DNA of 64,000 nt. Origin: Sulfurimonas marina. GTDB taxonomy: Bacteria > Campylobacterota > Campylobacteria > Campylobacterales > Sulfurimonadaceae. The stretch lies in contig NZ_CP041165.1 of NCBI RefSeq assembly GCF_014905095.1, positions 1,860,001 through 1,924,000 of the forward strand, in the 5' to 3' direction. The notes beneath the pieces are model-generated. The model saw only the letters and a program-made list of their open reading frames with translations. It did no database searches and was not told where the DNA came from. Made by a program: the position numbers and the translations under genes. Shown here piece by piece: positions 18,655 to 27,876 of the stretch (within the stretch, counting starts at the first letter, position 1; every line of letters begins with the position of its first letter).

Positions 18655-19220
18655 GAAAGCACCTTTTTATTTTCTTCATATTCACGAATCTCATCAGCAT
18701 CCATTAATGTCAATGAAAGATCCATTTTCTTACCAGCTAAGATAATACCTGCAATCATAGCTACTAAAAGCATTACAGCAGCTACTTCAAACGGGATAAG
18801 ATATTTTGTAAATAATACAACACCGACTTGTTGTGTATTTCCAACATTATCAAGTACCGGAGCAAAAGCCATCATATTGTCAGACACAATTGGAGCTGCA
18901 AAAATTGCAACAACTAAAATAGCTGCCAATGTAGCCATACCAACGATGATATATTTATTCCCCTGCTTCTCTTTAACTTCACGTGTAGTATCAAAGAACA
19001 TCATACCAAACGCGTAAAGAGCCATTACAGCACCTGTATAAACGATAATTTGTATCGCACCTAAGAAATCAGCACCAAGGATAAAGAAAAATGCCGATAT
19101 AAAAATCATTCCCGCTGCTAATGCAGTTAATGCATATAACGCTTGAGATGTCGTTACCGTGATAAAGAACATCGCAATTGTTAAAAATGCAAACAAGTAA
19201 AACGCTACCGCTTCAAACAT
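18651..19220 (-). CDS. nuoJ: NADH-quinone oxidoreductase subunit J
   Basis: The protein has 189 residues with five predicted helices. It has the NuoJ signature IQIIVYTGAVMALYAFGMMFF in its third helix, the segment that deforms during coupling. It is a complex I membrane-arm subunit, 12 nt downstream of nuoI and overlapping nuoK by 4 nt. Confidence 0.95.
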   Translation of the reverse strand: MFEAVAFYLFAFLTIAMFFITVTTSQALYALTALAAGMIFISAFFFILGADFLGAIQIIVYTGAVMALYAFGMMFFDTTREVKEKQGNKYIIVGMATLAAILVVAIFAAPIVSDNMMAFAPVLDNVGNTQQVGVVLFTKYLIPFEVAAVMLLVAMIAGIILAGKKMDLSLTLMDADEIREYEENKKVLS

Positions 19221-19232
19221 AATCCAAACTCC

Positions 19233-19850
19233 TTAATATGCTAGAGGTGTTTTCTTAACACGCTCATCTTCATGTGGTGTAATAGCACCGAAACCTTCAA
19301 ACTCTTGTTGAGCTTTCGCTTTCATAGTGTCTATCGGTGTTAACATATCATCATAAAGGATGAAATGCTCTCTCTGGTCACTTGCATTCTCATACTCACC
19401 ACCGTGTGTAATAGCAAGCTCAGGACAAACCTCTGCACAATAACCACAGAAGATACAACGACCTAAGTTGATTGAATACTCTCCAACCTCTTTTCTTTGG
19501 TTCTCATCGTATCTTGTCTCCATACGGATACAGTTAGAGATACAGATCTTTTCACAAAGACCACAACCGATACATCTCTCAGCATCACTTTCCCAAAGAC
19601 GCTTCATTTCATGAACTGCACGGTATCTTGGACCGATTGGCATCTTTTCAGCCGGATATTGTACAGTGTGAATGTCAGCTTTGAACATCTCACGAAGTAC
19701 AACCCAAAGACCTACAAAAAGCTCCCCTTTAAAAGTTCTTTTTGCTACACGCTTGAACTTACCCCAAGGAGTTGTGGGATAATCTTCAATATCTACTAAA
19801 TAGTAGCCACCTTCTGCTACATTTCTATCATTAAATGGTTCCATATTCAT
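19233..19850 (-). CDS. nuoI: NADH-quinone oxidoreductase subunit I (two [4Fe-4S])
   Basis: The protein has 205 residues. Two ferredoxin motifs, [11 protein letters not shown] and [12 protein letters not shown], bind clusters N6a and N6b, which pass electrons towards NuoB. An amphipathic N-terminal stretch attaches it to the membrane arm. A C-terminal tail of about 45 residues beyond the ferredoxin core is charged. The gene lies 11 nt after nuoH. Confidence 0.96.
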   Translation of the reverse strand: MNMEPFNDRNVAEGGYYLVDIEDYPTTPWGKFKRVAKRTFKGELFVGLWVVLREMFKADIHTVQYPAEKMPIGPRYRAVHEMKRLWESDAERCIGCGLCEKICISNCIRMETRYDENQRKEVGEYSINLGRCIFCGYCAEVCPELAITHGGEYENASDQREHFILYDDMLTPIDTMKAKAQQEFEGFGAITPHEDERVKKTPLAY

Positions 19851-19861
19851 CCCATATCCCC

Positions 19862-20851
19862 TTAAAACATCATCACAAAACCAGTGATTACAACATTAAT
19901 CACTGCGATTGGCATAAGCACTTTCCAACATAACCACATAAGTTGATCCGGTCTTACATCTGGCCATGCAGCTCTAGTCCACAGGAAGAAGAAGAAAAAG
20001 AATGCAACTTTAGCAAGTAAACCAAGAGCTCCTAGTAAACTACCGTCACCGTATCCACCTAAGAAGATAAGAGGGATAACAAATGAGATAAAGAACATAT
20101 TTGCATATTCACCGATGAAGAAAAGACCCCATCTCATACCAGAGTACTCAGTACCGAAACCATCAATAATTTCGTGATCATTTGCAATTAAGTGGAACGG
20201 TGTACGACCAGTTTCAGCAAAAGCTGCAATCCAGAAAAGTACAAATGCTACAGGCTGTGACCAAACGATCCACTCTGAAATTCCACCTGCTTGGTATTCA
20301 TTAAAATCAATTAATGAAAGTGAACCAACCATCATAATTGGAGCTAAAATAGATAAACCTGTTACAACCTCATAAGAGATAAACACAGCAGCCGTACGAG
20401 CAGCAGAGATAAGTGAAAACTTATTTGCTGAAGCCATACCACCAAGAAGCGGTCCGTATAGACCAACAGCCATAATACCTAAGATGTATAAGATACCGAT
20501 ATTGATATCTGAAACAATCGGATGAACTTCATATCCAGCAATTGTAAAAGACGGTAAAAATGGAATAGCAGCTGCAGCCATAAATGCAGTAGCCGCTGTA
20601 ATTACCGGAGCTATTTTAAAGATTTTTGCAACAACGCCAGTTGGGATAATATCCTCTTTTGTAAAAAGTTTAATACCATCCGCTGCAACTTGCAATAGAC
20701 CGTATGGACCAACATTCATAGGTCCAAGACGGCGTTGCATAAATGCTAATATCTTTCTTTCGAAGTATGTACCAATACCAGCTAATGCTGAAAACACTAG
20801 TAAAATTACAACAACTTTAATTATCGTTTCTATTAAATATGCGCTATCCAT
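19862..20851 (-). CDS. nuoH: NADH-quinone oxidoreductase subunit H
   Basis: The protein has 329 residues with eight helices. It carries [14 protein letters not shown] near the N-terminus, the quinone-cavity loop [27 protein letters not shown] (split here only for description: [10 protein letters not shown], then the EIIDGF and EYSGM parts) and a C-terminal DQLMWLCWK. It forms the quinone-binding heel of complex I. It starts 3 nt after the second nuoG, in place of the single nuoG-nuoH junction of other bacteria. Confidence 0.95.
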   Translation of the reverse strand: MDSAYLIETIIKVVVILLVFSALAGIGTYFERKILAFMQRRLGPMNVGPYGLLQVAADGIKLFTKEDIIPTGVVAKIFKIAPVITAATAFMAAAAIPFLPSFTIAGYEVHPIVSDINIGILYILGIMAVGLYGPLLGGMASANKFSLISAARTAAVFISYEVVTGLSILAPIMMVGSLSLIDFNEYQAGGISEWIVWSQPVAFVLFWIAAFAETGRTPFHLIANDHEIIDGFGTEYSGMRWGLFFIGEYANMFFISFVIPLIFLGGYGDGSLLGALGLLAKVAFFFFFFLWTRAAWPDVRPDQLMWLCWKVLMPIAVINVVITGFVMMF

Positions 20852-20854
20852 ACA

Positions 20855-23353
20855 CTACACCTTTTCTATCGAAGCTGAATTAAAACGATAACCGTCAAAT
20901 AAAGCCTCTGAATTTAATTTTGAATCAAAAGTAGGAAGAACTACTATTGAACCTGAGATTTTGTTATCACTAACTACAGCAGCTGTAAGCTCCCCTTTAT
21001 TAGTTTTAACTTTAACTGTATCACCCTCATTAAAGTCTGAATTAGATAAGAACTCTTCAGACATATATACACCGCTTACTTCATCAAGTTCAGTAGCTTT
21101 GTTAGTAAAATCATTAAATTGTCTTACCGGATTAGCAAGGTAAATTATACTACCTTCTAACTTGTCCTCGCTGAATTTAGCAACAGTTTCATCGCCAGTT
21201 GGAGTAACTGCTACATTTTCTAACACGTAACCTCTTACCTCTGTTCCGTCATTTTCATAATGGTTTGGAAGAGTATCAAATTCAACTGCTTTAAACCCTT
21301 TTTCAACAGGAAGTTTTACAGTGTAGTTAATTACATGCTCTACAGTTTTTTCAGAGTTAAGTTCAAGTGCATTAGCGATATCATTTAACTCATAACCGTT
21401 GTATGATACTGCTGCATTTGTAGGGTTAACACGTTTATTGATAGATGTTAATGTACCCTCTTGCTGATTCATAGCCGGCATATCTAGATCACCGTCACCT
21501 AAAGCTGAAAGTGTGTAGTCACCTTTTACGTTGTAACCGATAGTATAAGAACCGGCTGTATCATCAAGTTCACAAATTAAGCTTACACCTAAACTATTTG
21601 TAAGTGCAGGAATCATTGTTACTTCAAATTTAGAGTATTTCTCAATAAGTGCAACAAGTCTCGCTAGATTTCTAGAGTTTGGATGCGTATAAAGATCAGG
21701 TCCAACCATAAGTGCAAAAGTCTCTTTTTTCTTTAGGTTTTTCTCTAAATTTTCCATAAATTTATCATCAGCACCAAGAAGTTCTAATAGTTTGTTTTCA
21801 TCAACAGTAACCTCTTTAGAAACTTTCTTAGGTACCATCTTAGATTTTTCTACTTCTACTTCTTCCTCTTCACCTGTCTCTTCATTAACTTTCATCTCTT
21901 TTACGATCTCTACAACTTTTTCTTTAATTGTCTCTTCAACCGTAATAGTTTTTTCAGAATGGAAAGATGCTAAGTACTCAGTAATATCGCTTGGCATTGC
22001 TGCTTTATCACCAAATAGATCAAGTACTAAATAAAGTGCAATCTCTTCTTGAAGTGGAGCATGTTCAACCGTCATAATAGACTTACCAAGACCTTCAATA
22101 ATAGGATCTTTAACAGGGTGGAAATAAAGTCCCGCACCTTTATTTACAGTTAAAGAGTTATTGAGTGCATATCTTGCATTTGGATTATCTGCTTTTAGTG
22201 CTGAACCAACAGAAACGATAAAGTTTGAATCCATTGTTACTTTTAAATCAGCACCATATAATGATGTTCCACTTACTTCAGAGTAATCTTTTAAGAAAGC
22301 TTGGAACGCTTTTGCTTCATCATTAACAAGTTTGTAACCAAATTTTTCCTTCATAGATTGAAGCAGGTATGCCTCTTCATTTGTGATCGTAGATGTAAAC
22401 TTGATAGTATCTGCTTTTTTGAAAGCTTCTATCGTCTTTGCAAATGCTGCTTCATCTTTTGTTGCAGTTGCATTTTGATAATCAAAACCATAACGACCTG
22501 CACCACAGAGAGATACATAGTTCCACTCATTCATTACACGATAGATCTTTTCAGTATCATCATGTAAGCTTGTGTGTTTTACATCATAAGAGATCTGACA
22601 TCCCGCAGAACAGTGACCACAAGTTGCAGGAACTTGTTTTAATTCCCATGCATTTGATTTGTACATAAAGTGAGTATCAACGAGCGCTCCAACAGGACAT
22701 ACAGCTGCACACTCACCACAAGATGTACAATCAAGTTCATCAGTACCGTTAGTTAAACCGATAACCGATTTGTTTAACTTGTTCCACATTGCATAAGCAT
22801 CTTTCGGCATTGTCTCTTTAAACTCTGCATCGATACCTTCAGCACCGCGAGCAATAGTTTTTAAAGAGTTGTCACCGATCATATCTTTACATGCAGTTAC
22901 ACATCTTTCACAAACGATACATAAGCCCGGATCGTAGTGTAAGTGTCCCCAGTCATGAGCACTTCTATCTACATCTTTGATCGCATAGCTTTGAGAATCT
23001 ACTTCAATCTCTAAAGTATAGTTTTGCAGTTCACACTCACCCGACTGATCACAAACACCACACTGTAATGGATGGTTTACATCGTAAACTTCCATAATTG
23101 CACGGCGCTCTTTTTCAATGTTTTCAGTCGTAGTTGTGATATTCATCCCATCTTTTGCTTTAGCGTTACAAGCATATACTTGTTTCCCATCAGCTTCAAC
23201 AAGACAAATACGACAAGCTAGAGTTGGAGAACATCTCGTTAGATAACATATTGCCGGTATAAAAATATCGTTCGCACGAGCAGCGTTGAGTATATACTCA
23301 CCCTCTTGCGTCTCAATCTCACGACCATCAATATTTATACTGATTTTACTCAT
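20855..23353 (-). CDS. nuoG: NADH-quinone oxidoreductase subunit G, second copy (832 aa)
   Basis: A full NuoG with all cluster ligands: N1b (ICYLTRCSPTLACRICLVEA and a later Cys), N5 (HPLQCGVCDQSGEC), two ferredoxin motifs (CIVCERCVTAC, CTSCGECAAVCP) and the N7 site (CGHCSAGC with SLCGAGRYG). A molybdopterin-oxidoreductase-like body follows, without a cofactor ligand that I can see. Residues about 461-521 are a Glu/Lys/Val-rich insertion absent from the other copy. The length is near that of Campylobacter NuoG. It overlaps the first nuoG stop by 4 nt (ATGA). How two NuoG proteins are used by one complex is not known. Confidence 0.93.
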   Translation of the reverse strand: MSKISINIDGREIETQEGEYILNAARANDIFIPAICYLTRCSPTLACRICLVEADGKQVYACNAKAKDGMNITTTTENIEKERRAIMEVYDVNHPLQCGVCDQSGECELQNYTLEIEVDSQSYAIKDVDRSAHDWGHLHYDPGLCIVCERCVTACKDMIGDNSLKTIARGAEGIDAEFKETMPKDAYAMWNKLNKSVIGLTNGTDELDCTSCGECAAVCPVGALVDTHFMYKSNAWELKQVPATCGHCSAGCQISYDVKHTSLHDDTEKIYRVMNEWNYVSLCGAGRYGFDYQNATATKDEAAFAKTIEAFKKADTIKFTSTITNEEAYLLQSMKEKFGYKLVNDEAKAFQAFLKDYSEVSGTSLYGADLKVTMDSNFIVSVGSALKADNPNARYALNNSLTVNKGAGLYFHPVKDPIIEGLGKSIMTVEHAPLQEEIALYLVLDLFGDKAAMPSDITEYLASFHSEKTITVEETIKEKVVEIVKEMKVNEETGEEEEVEVEKSKMVPKKVSKEVTVDENKLLELLGADDKFMENLEKNLKKKETFALMVGPDLYTHPNSRNLARLVALIEKYSKFEVTMIPALTNSLGVSLICELDDTAGSYTIGYNVKGDYTLSALGDGDLDMPAMNQQEGTLTSINKRVNPTNAAVSYNGYELNDIANALELNSEKTVEHVINYTVKLPVEKGFKAVEFDTLPNHYENDGTEVRGYVLENVAVTPTGDETVAKFSEDKLEGSIIYLANPVRQFNDFTNKATELDEVSGVYMSEEFLSNSDFNEGDTVKVKTNKGELTAAVVSDNKISGSIVVLPTFDSKLNSEALFDGYRFNSASIEKV

Positions 23354-25593
23354 GATACCACTCTTTCTATCTTGGATTTTGCGAATCTATATGCACTCAT
23401 TGTTTCTGTATCAAATACAGGGTTAAGTGCAATAGTTCCTTTTAACTCACTATCAAGTTTAAAAGTTCTTGTTAATGTTTTTGAACCAAATGTGATCGTA
23501 ACTTTGTCACCATCAGAGATTCTTGCAGCTGTTGCGAACTGTTGTGAACCTCTTAATGCATCATCTTTTGGTAATTGTGTTGTTTTGTTTGTATAGTTGT
23601 TAAACTGTAAAACAGGATTAGCGTTATAGATAATAGTACCGTTATACTCCGGTAACTCCTCTACATCTTCCAGTTTTGCTGTTGCTTCAACTTCAACTTC
23701 ATCTAAAAGGTAACCTCTTATGTCGTCACCTAACGGGCTTAGGAAGTTTTCTAAGTCATCAAACTCTACAGCTTTAAAGCCTGTAATATTTGCTAACTCT
23801 TTCGTATAGTCGATCGTATTCTTCGCTTCTAAACCTAAAGCGTTTGCAATGTCATTAAGTGTATAACCTTCAAAACCTAATGCAACGTTTAAAGGTAATA
23901 CTCTATTGTCAATACTTACAACAGATCCTTCTTGTTGGTTAAGTGCAGGTACTGCTAAATCAGCAGAGCCTAAAGATGAGATAATAAAGTCACCTTGTTC
24001 GTTATAACCAACTACATTAGCAATGTTCTCATCAGCATCTAAATCACAGATCATGCTTACACCAGTAGTATTCACTTCAGATGGAACTACTACAAGTGAG
24101 AAATTTGTATATTTTTCAATAGTTGCTGCTAATTTTGCAATATTCTCTGCACGCTCATGTGCTAAAACATCACTACCGATTACAAGTACGTTATTTTTTG
24201 CACGAGCAAAAGATTTTTTCATAAATTTCAGCTCATCGTCACCTACATTGCTCTCTGCAGACAGGTTCCCAAGGTCTAAATTATCTAAAAATGCTTTTGT
24301 ATCTTCATCAACATCAACATTTTCTAAAAGCTCATTAGCGATAAGTGCAAGTACACCCTCTTCAGAACCCGCTTCATATTTCATAAACTGTGTAACTGTG
24401 TTTTGTAATAATGCATCTTCGATCGGGTGTGCATATACAATTTTTGCACCGTTGTGACGAGATGCAGTTGTTAGTGCATATCTTACACCCGGATTATCAG
24501 TTGCTATTCTTGAACCAAGTACAATTACAGCCTCAGCTTGTTTAATAGCATCTAATGAACCGCTGTGGTGTAATTTACCGCTTACAGAGCTGTATGCTTT
24601 CATAAAGTCAGCATATTGTTTTGCATCTTCATTGAAAAGTTTTAGACCAAGTGTCTCTTTTAACTTTTGTAAAATGTACGCCTCTTCATTTGTAATCATA
24701 GAACTAAAACGGATAGCACCTGCACTTTTTACAGCCTCTACAGCCTTGTTGAATGCAGCTTCATCACTTTTTTGTTCATTGTTAAAATCAAATCCGAAAC
24801 GCCCAGCTCCACATAATGAAGTAAATTCAAAATTGTTTTTTACTCTATGGATAGCATCGTCACCGTTTAGACCAGTGTGTTTTACTTCATACTCTAATGA
24901 ACACCCTGCTGAACAGTGTGCACAAGTTGATGGTACACGTGAAAGTTCCCATGCATTTGCTTTGTATTTAAAGTCAGTGCTTACAAGTGCCCCAACCGGA
25001 CAAACTGCAATACACTCACCACAATATGTACAGTCTAATGTTTCAGAGTTTTTAGGGATAATAGTTGAGCTGTATCCACCAAAATAAACGTCAATTGCAT
25101 CATCACCGATTGACTCATTACAAACGTGTGTACACTTTTCACACATGATACATAAAGCCGGATCATAAGAGATAAGTCCCCAGTTTTTCACAGTCTTATG
25201 TTGCTCACGTGCAGAGAAGCTTTGAGAATCAACTCCAAACTCTAAAGTCATGTTTTGCAGATCACACTCACCTGACTTATCACATACACCACACTCTAAC
25301 GGGTGGTTTACATCATAAAGTTTCATGATGTTTACACGCTCTTGCTCAAGCTCTTTAGAGTTTGTTTTTACCTCAATACCTTCAGTTGGAGGAGTATTAC
25401 ATGAAAGTACGAAACCCTCAACCCCTTCAACCTCTACAGAACAGATACGGCAAGATGCACAAGGTGATGTTTTAGAGATATAACACATAGTAGGGATATA
25501 GATCCCTGCTTTGCGAGCTGCCTGTAAAATAGTCTCACCTTTTTGCGCTTCTACAAGTTGACCGTCGATTTTAAAATTAATTGTTTTACTCAT
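23350..25593 (-). CDS. nuoG: NADH-quinone oxidoreductase subunit G, first copy (747 aa)
   Basis: The protein has 747 residues and is clearly paralogous to the next gene along its length. N1b ligands lie in MCYISKTSPCASCRIC plus VLSCNT, N5 in HPLECGVCDKSGEC, the two ferredoxin sites in CIMCEKCTHVC and CTYCGECIAVCP, and N7 in CAHCSAGC with SLCGAGRFG. Nothing is lost compared with the second copy, so it is not decaying. It lacks that copy's charged insertion. It directly follows the NuoF/GltD chimera (9-nt gap), which suggests that this copy contacts the electron-input module. That is inference. Confidence 0.93.
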   Translation of the reverse strand: MSKTINFKIDGQLVEAQKGETILQAARKAGIYIPTMCYISKTSPCASCRICSVEVEGVEGFVLSCNTPPTEGIEVKTNSKELEQERVNIMKLYDVNHPLECGVCDKSGECDLQNMTLEFGVDSQSFSAREQHKTVKNWGLISYDPALCIMCEKCTHVCNESIGDDAIDVYFGGYSSTIIPKNSETLDCTYCGECIAVCPVGALVSTDFKYKANAWELSRVPSTCAHCSAGCSLEYEVKHTGLNGDDAIHRVKNNFEFTSLCGAGRFGFDFNNEQKSDEAAFNKAVEAVKSAGAIRFSSMITNEEAYILQKLKETLGLKLFNEDAKQYADFMKAYSSVSGKLHHSGSLDAIKQAEAVIVLGSRIATDNPGVRYALTTASRHNGAKIVYAHPIEDALLQNTVTQFMKYEAGSEEGVLALIANELLENVDVDEDTKAFLDNLDLGNLSAESNVGDDELKFMKKSFARAKNNVLVIGSDVLAHERAENIAKLAATIEKYTNFSLVVVPSEVNTTGVSMICDLDADENIANVVGYNEQGDFIISSLGSADLAVPALNQQEGSVVSIDNRVLPLNVALGFEGYTLNDIANALGLEAKNTIDYTKELANITGFKAVEFDDLENFLSPLGDDIRGYLLDEVEVEATAKLEDVEELPEYNGTIIYNANPVLQFNNYTNKTTQLPKDDALRGSQQFATAARISDGDKVTITFGSKTLTRTFKLDSELKGTIALNPVFDTETMSAYRFAKSKIERVVS

Positions 25594-25602
25594 CCAGCCC
25601 CC

Positions 25603-27639
25603 TTATGCCTGTACCATAGCGATATAATAACAACGCATACAACGCTCAGCTTCAGTTAAAGCCTGGTCTTGAGTAAATCCAAGATTTACCTCTTTATTGT
25701 TATCTTTTCTTACATCAACATCAAGTACTTCTGCTTGTTCACGAGGAAGTCCCGGAAGCCAACCTGTGATTTTTTCATTTTTGTCATACACTTTTAACTT
25801 CATTAAGTGATCTTCCATGATCTCTTCATCTGTTAAAGTGATTTCGCCATCTTCTACATATCTAGACATTACAGAAGCTGCACGTTTAGCCTGCCCTACT
25901 GCATTAACGATAGTCATTGGACCATACTCACAGTCACCTGAAGCAAAAATACCTTTACGTGATGTCATATAGTCTTTACCGTTTGTTTTGATAGTTGCCC
26001 ATGATGTCATCTCGATATCCCACTCTTCAGGAAGAAGATCAAGATCAGCCGATTGAGAAACCGCAGGGATTAAATAATCTGCTTCAATAGTATATGATGC
26101 ACCCTCAATTTTTTCTAAGTTAGGACGACCACCGTCAGGATCCGGTACTAATTCAAATTTATCAACTAATAACTCTGTTAAAACATCATTTTCATCAGTT
26201 GTAATTTTGTTTACCGCAGAGTGGAATAGGAATTCTACACCCTCTTCAACAGCTTCATGATACTCTTCATACGTAGTATTACGGATAATAGTTTTCTCAT
26301 CACGACGATAAACCATGTACACTTTTTTCGCACCTGCACGGATTGAACAACGTACAACGTCCATAGATGTAAAACCACCACCTACACACACTACTGTTTT
26401 ACCAGTAAGGTCTACGTGATCAGTTGGAAGCATCTGCTTCTCTTGTACCTCTTTTGGTGTTTTAATGTCAAACTTCTCATAAAGGTTTACCCAGTCAAGG
26501 AAATCAATCGCTCCCCAGTAACCTTTAATCTCTTCACGCTCGTTATCACAACGAACTTTTTTAGAGATACGAGTACCCGTTGCTACCATAACTGCATCGT
26601 AATCTTTTTCGAATTGACGCATATCATCAGCTGTAATCTTACGGTTAGTGATAAAGTTTACACCCATATCACGAACACATTCGATATCTTCTTGGTACTT
26701 ATCCCAAGGCATACGATACTCAGGTACACCAACAGTTACCTCACCACCAAGAACCGGAAGCTCTTCATAACAATCAACTTCAATACCTTCAGCAGCTGTA
26801 TAGTAAGCAGTTGTAAGACCAGCCGGTCCTGCACCGATAACTGCAATTTTCTTCCCTGTAGGAGCTTTTTTCTCCATAGGGTGGAAGAAATCATAACCAT
26901 GATCAGTCTCATAATCAGCACCAAGACGTTTAAGTGCCATGATCGAGATAGGCTCATCAAGGTTTGTTCTACGACATGCATCCTCACAAGGGTGTGGACA
27001 TACACGACCACAAGTGTGAGCTAATGGCATAGTTTGACGAGTTGCTTCAAGTGAATCATCAAAACGTAAATCTCTTACACCTTCGATATATCCAGGGATA
27101 TCAACGTGTGCAGGACATGCGTCTGTACACGGTGCTGTGATTTTTGCGATATAACTAGCATCTGCATTGTAATGTTTTGATGGCTTCTTCTCGTTAATAC
27201 ACTCAAGGAAAGTATCTTCAAAGTGTGTCATCAGATCTAAAATTGGATTTGGAACTGTTTTACCAATCTCACATTTAGATGTGATCTGCATACTTTTTCC
27301 GATCTCTTTTAAGTGGTCTAAATCAGCTACTTCACCCTCACCGCGAGCAATTTTGTCAAGTTGATCGTATAAGATACGTCCACCCCAACGTCCCGGTGCA
27401 CAACGTCCACATGCTTCAGAGTACTCTTGGTACTGCGCAGCATACTCCATAGCAAGACGGATAACATCTACATCTTCGTCAAAAAGTGTAACACCGTCCC
27501 AACCGATGAATGCACGTGAAGATCTATGATCGTCATACTGTGCCGGCAGGTTATAAGCTGATTCTTCCCACTCTTCTTGAGGTTTACCGACATTATTTAC
27601 CAGTTCACCATTCCAAGTAGAAAAATATACTTTGCTCAA
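25603..27639 (-). CDS. NuoF C-terminal domain fused to a GltD-type FAD/NAD(P) oxidoreductase
   Basis: The protein has 678 residues and a TTG start with AGGA 8 nt upstream. Residues 60-145 match the NuoF C-terminal domain that holds cluster N3, but the ligand set is EACGRCAPGR: C77 and C80 are present, the third Cys is Gly83, and C123 is the distal ligand. The NADH/FMN domain of NuoF is missing. From residue 165 the protein is GltD-like: Fe-S cysteines C171, C175, C210, C214, C218 and C222, an FAD fold (VIGAGPAGL, 267-275), an NAD(P) fold (CVGGGFTSMD) with the YRRDE motif associated with NADPH, and a C-terminal FASGDCEYG. Its place at the nuoF position suggests it feeds electrons into NuoG. 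NADPH, ferredoxin or flavodoxin are candidate partners. Confidence 0.85.
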   Translation of the reverse strand: MSKVYFSTWNGELVNNVGKPQEEWEESAYNLPAQYDDHRSSRAFIGWDGVTLFDEDVDVIRLAMEYAAQYQEYSEACGRCAPGRWGGRILYDQLDKIARGEGEVADLDHLKEIGKSMQITSKCEIGKTVPNPILDLMTHFEDTFLECINEKKPSKHYNADASYIAKITAPCTDACPAHVDIPGYIEGVRDLRFDDSLEATRQTMPLAHTCGRVCPHPCEDACRRTNLDEPISIMALKRLGADYETDHGYDFFHPMEKKAPTGKKIAVIGAGPAGLTTAYYTAAEGIEVDCYEELPVLGGEVTVGVPEYRMPWDKYQEDIECVRDMGVNFITNRKITADDMRQFEKDYDAVMVATGTRISKKVRCDNEREEIKGYWGAIDFLDWVNLYEKFDIKTPKEVQEKQMLPTDHVDLTGKTVVCVGGGFTSMDVVRCSIRAGAKKVYMVYRRDEKTIIRNTTYEEYHEAVEEGVEFLFHSAVNKITTDENDVLTELLVDKFELVPDPDGGRPNLEKIEGASYTIEADYLIPAVSQSADLDLLPEEWDIEMTSWATIKTNGKDYMTSRKGIFASGDCEYGPMTIVNAVGQAKRAASVMSRYVEDGEITLTDEEIMEDHLMKLKVYDKNEKITGWLPGLPREQAEVLDVDVRKDNNKEVNLGFTQDQALTEAERCMRCYYIAMVQA

Positions 27640-27648
27640 AACAAATTC

Positions 27649-27876
27649 CTAATCTTTTTTAACAACGATAGTCCAGTCAACTTCGTTGAATTTTAGTGAG
27701 TTGTATAACTCCCAACCACACTCTTTTACTAAGTCTGCACTTCTTTGTACAGGTGTAAAGTCGCCAATTTCAAAAAGAAAAATAAGTGTCTCACTTGGCT
27801 TGTGAGTTTCACCTAAAATCTCTTTCATACGAGGTTCAAAATTATCTTTTAAATGTCTTAGATCATATCTTTTCAT
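27649..27876 (-). CDS. Small NuoE-position subunit without Fe-S ligands
   Basis: The protein has 75 residues. It replaces the 24-kDa NuoE between nuoD and the chimera, as the small Cj1575c-type protein does in Campylobacter. It has a single cysteine (KECGWEL), so it cannot bind the N1a [2Fe-2S] cluster. The fold looks alpha/beta with a core strand EVDWTIVVKK. The ATG overlaps the nuoD stop by one base and the next gene follows after 9 nt. It is probably an adaptor for the modified input module. Confidence 0.7.
   Translation of the reverse strand: MKRYDLRHLKDNFEPRMKEILGETHKPSETLIFLFEIGDFTPVQRSADLVKECGWELYNSLKFNEVDWTIVVKKD

Noticed and set aside
23350-23353. Possible single NuoG split by a frameshift
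   Set aside because: Each protein has its own full set of N1b, N5, ferredoxin and N7 ligands and its own start and stop, so this is a duplication.
21792-25087. Several long open frames antisense to the nuoG pair, and similar ones opposite trxB, purF, nuoD and the RND gene
   Set aside because: They lie wholly within well-supported genes, have no ribosome binding sites and give low-complexity or unfamiliar proteins. They reflect codon bias of the sense gene.
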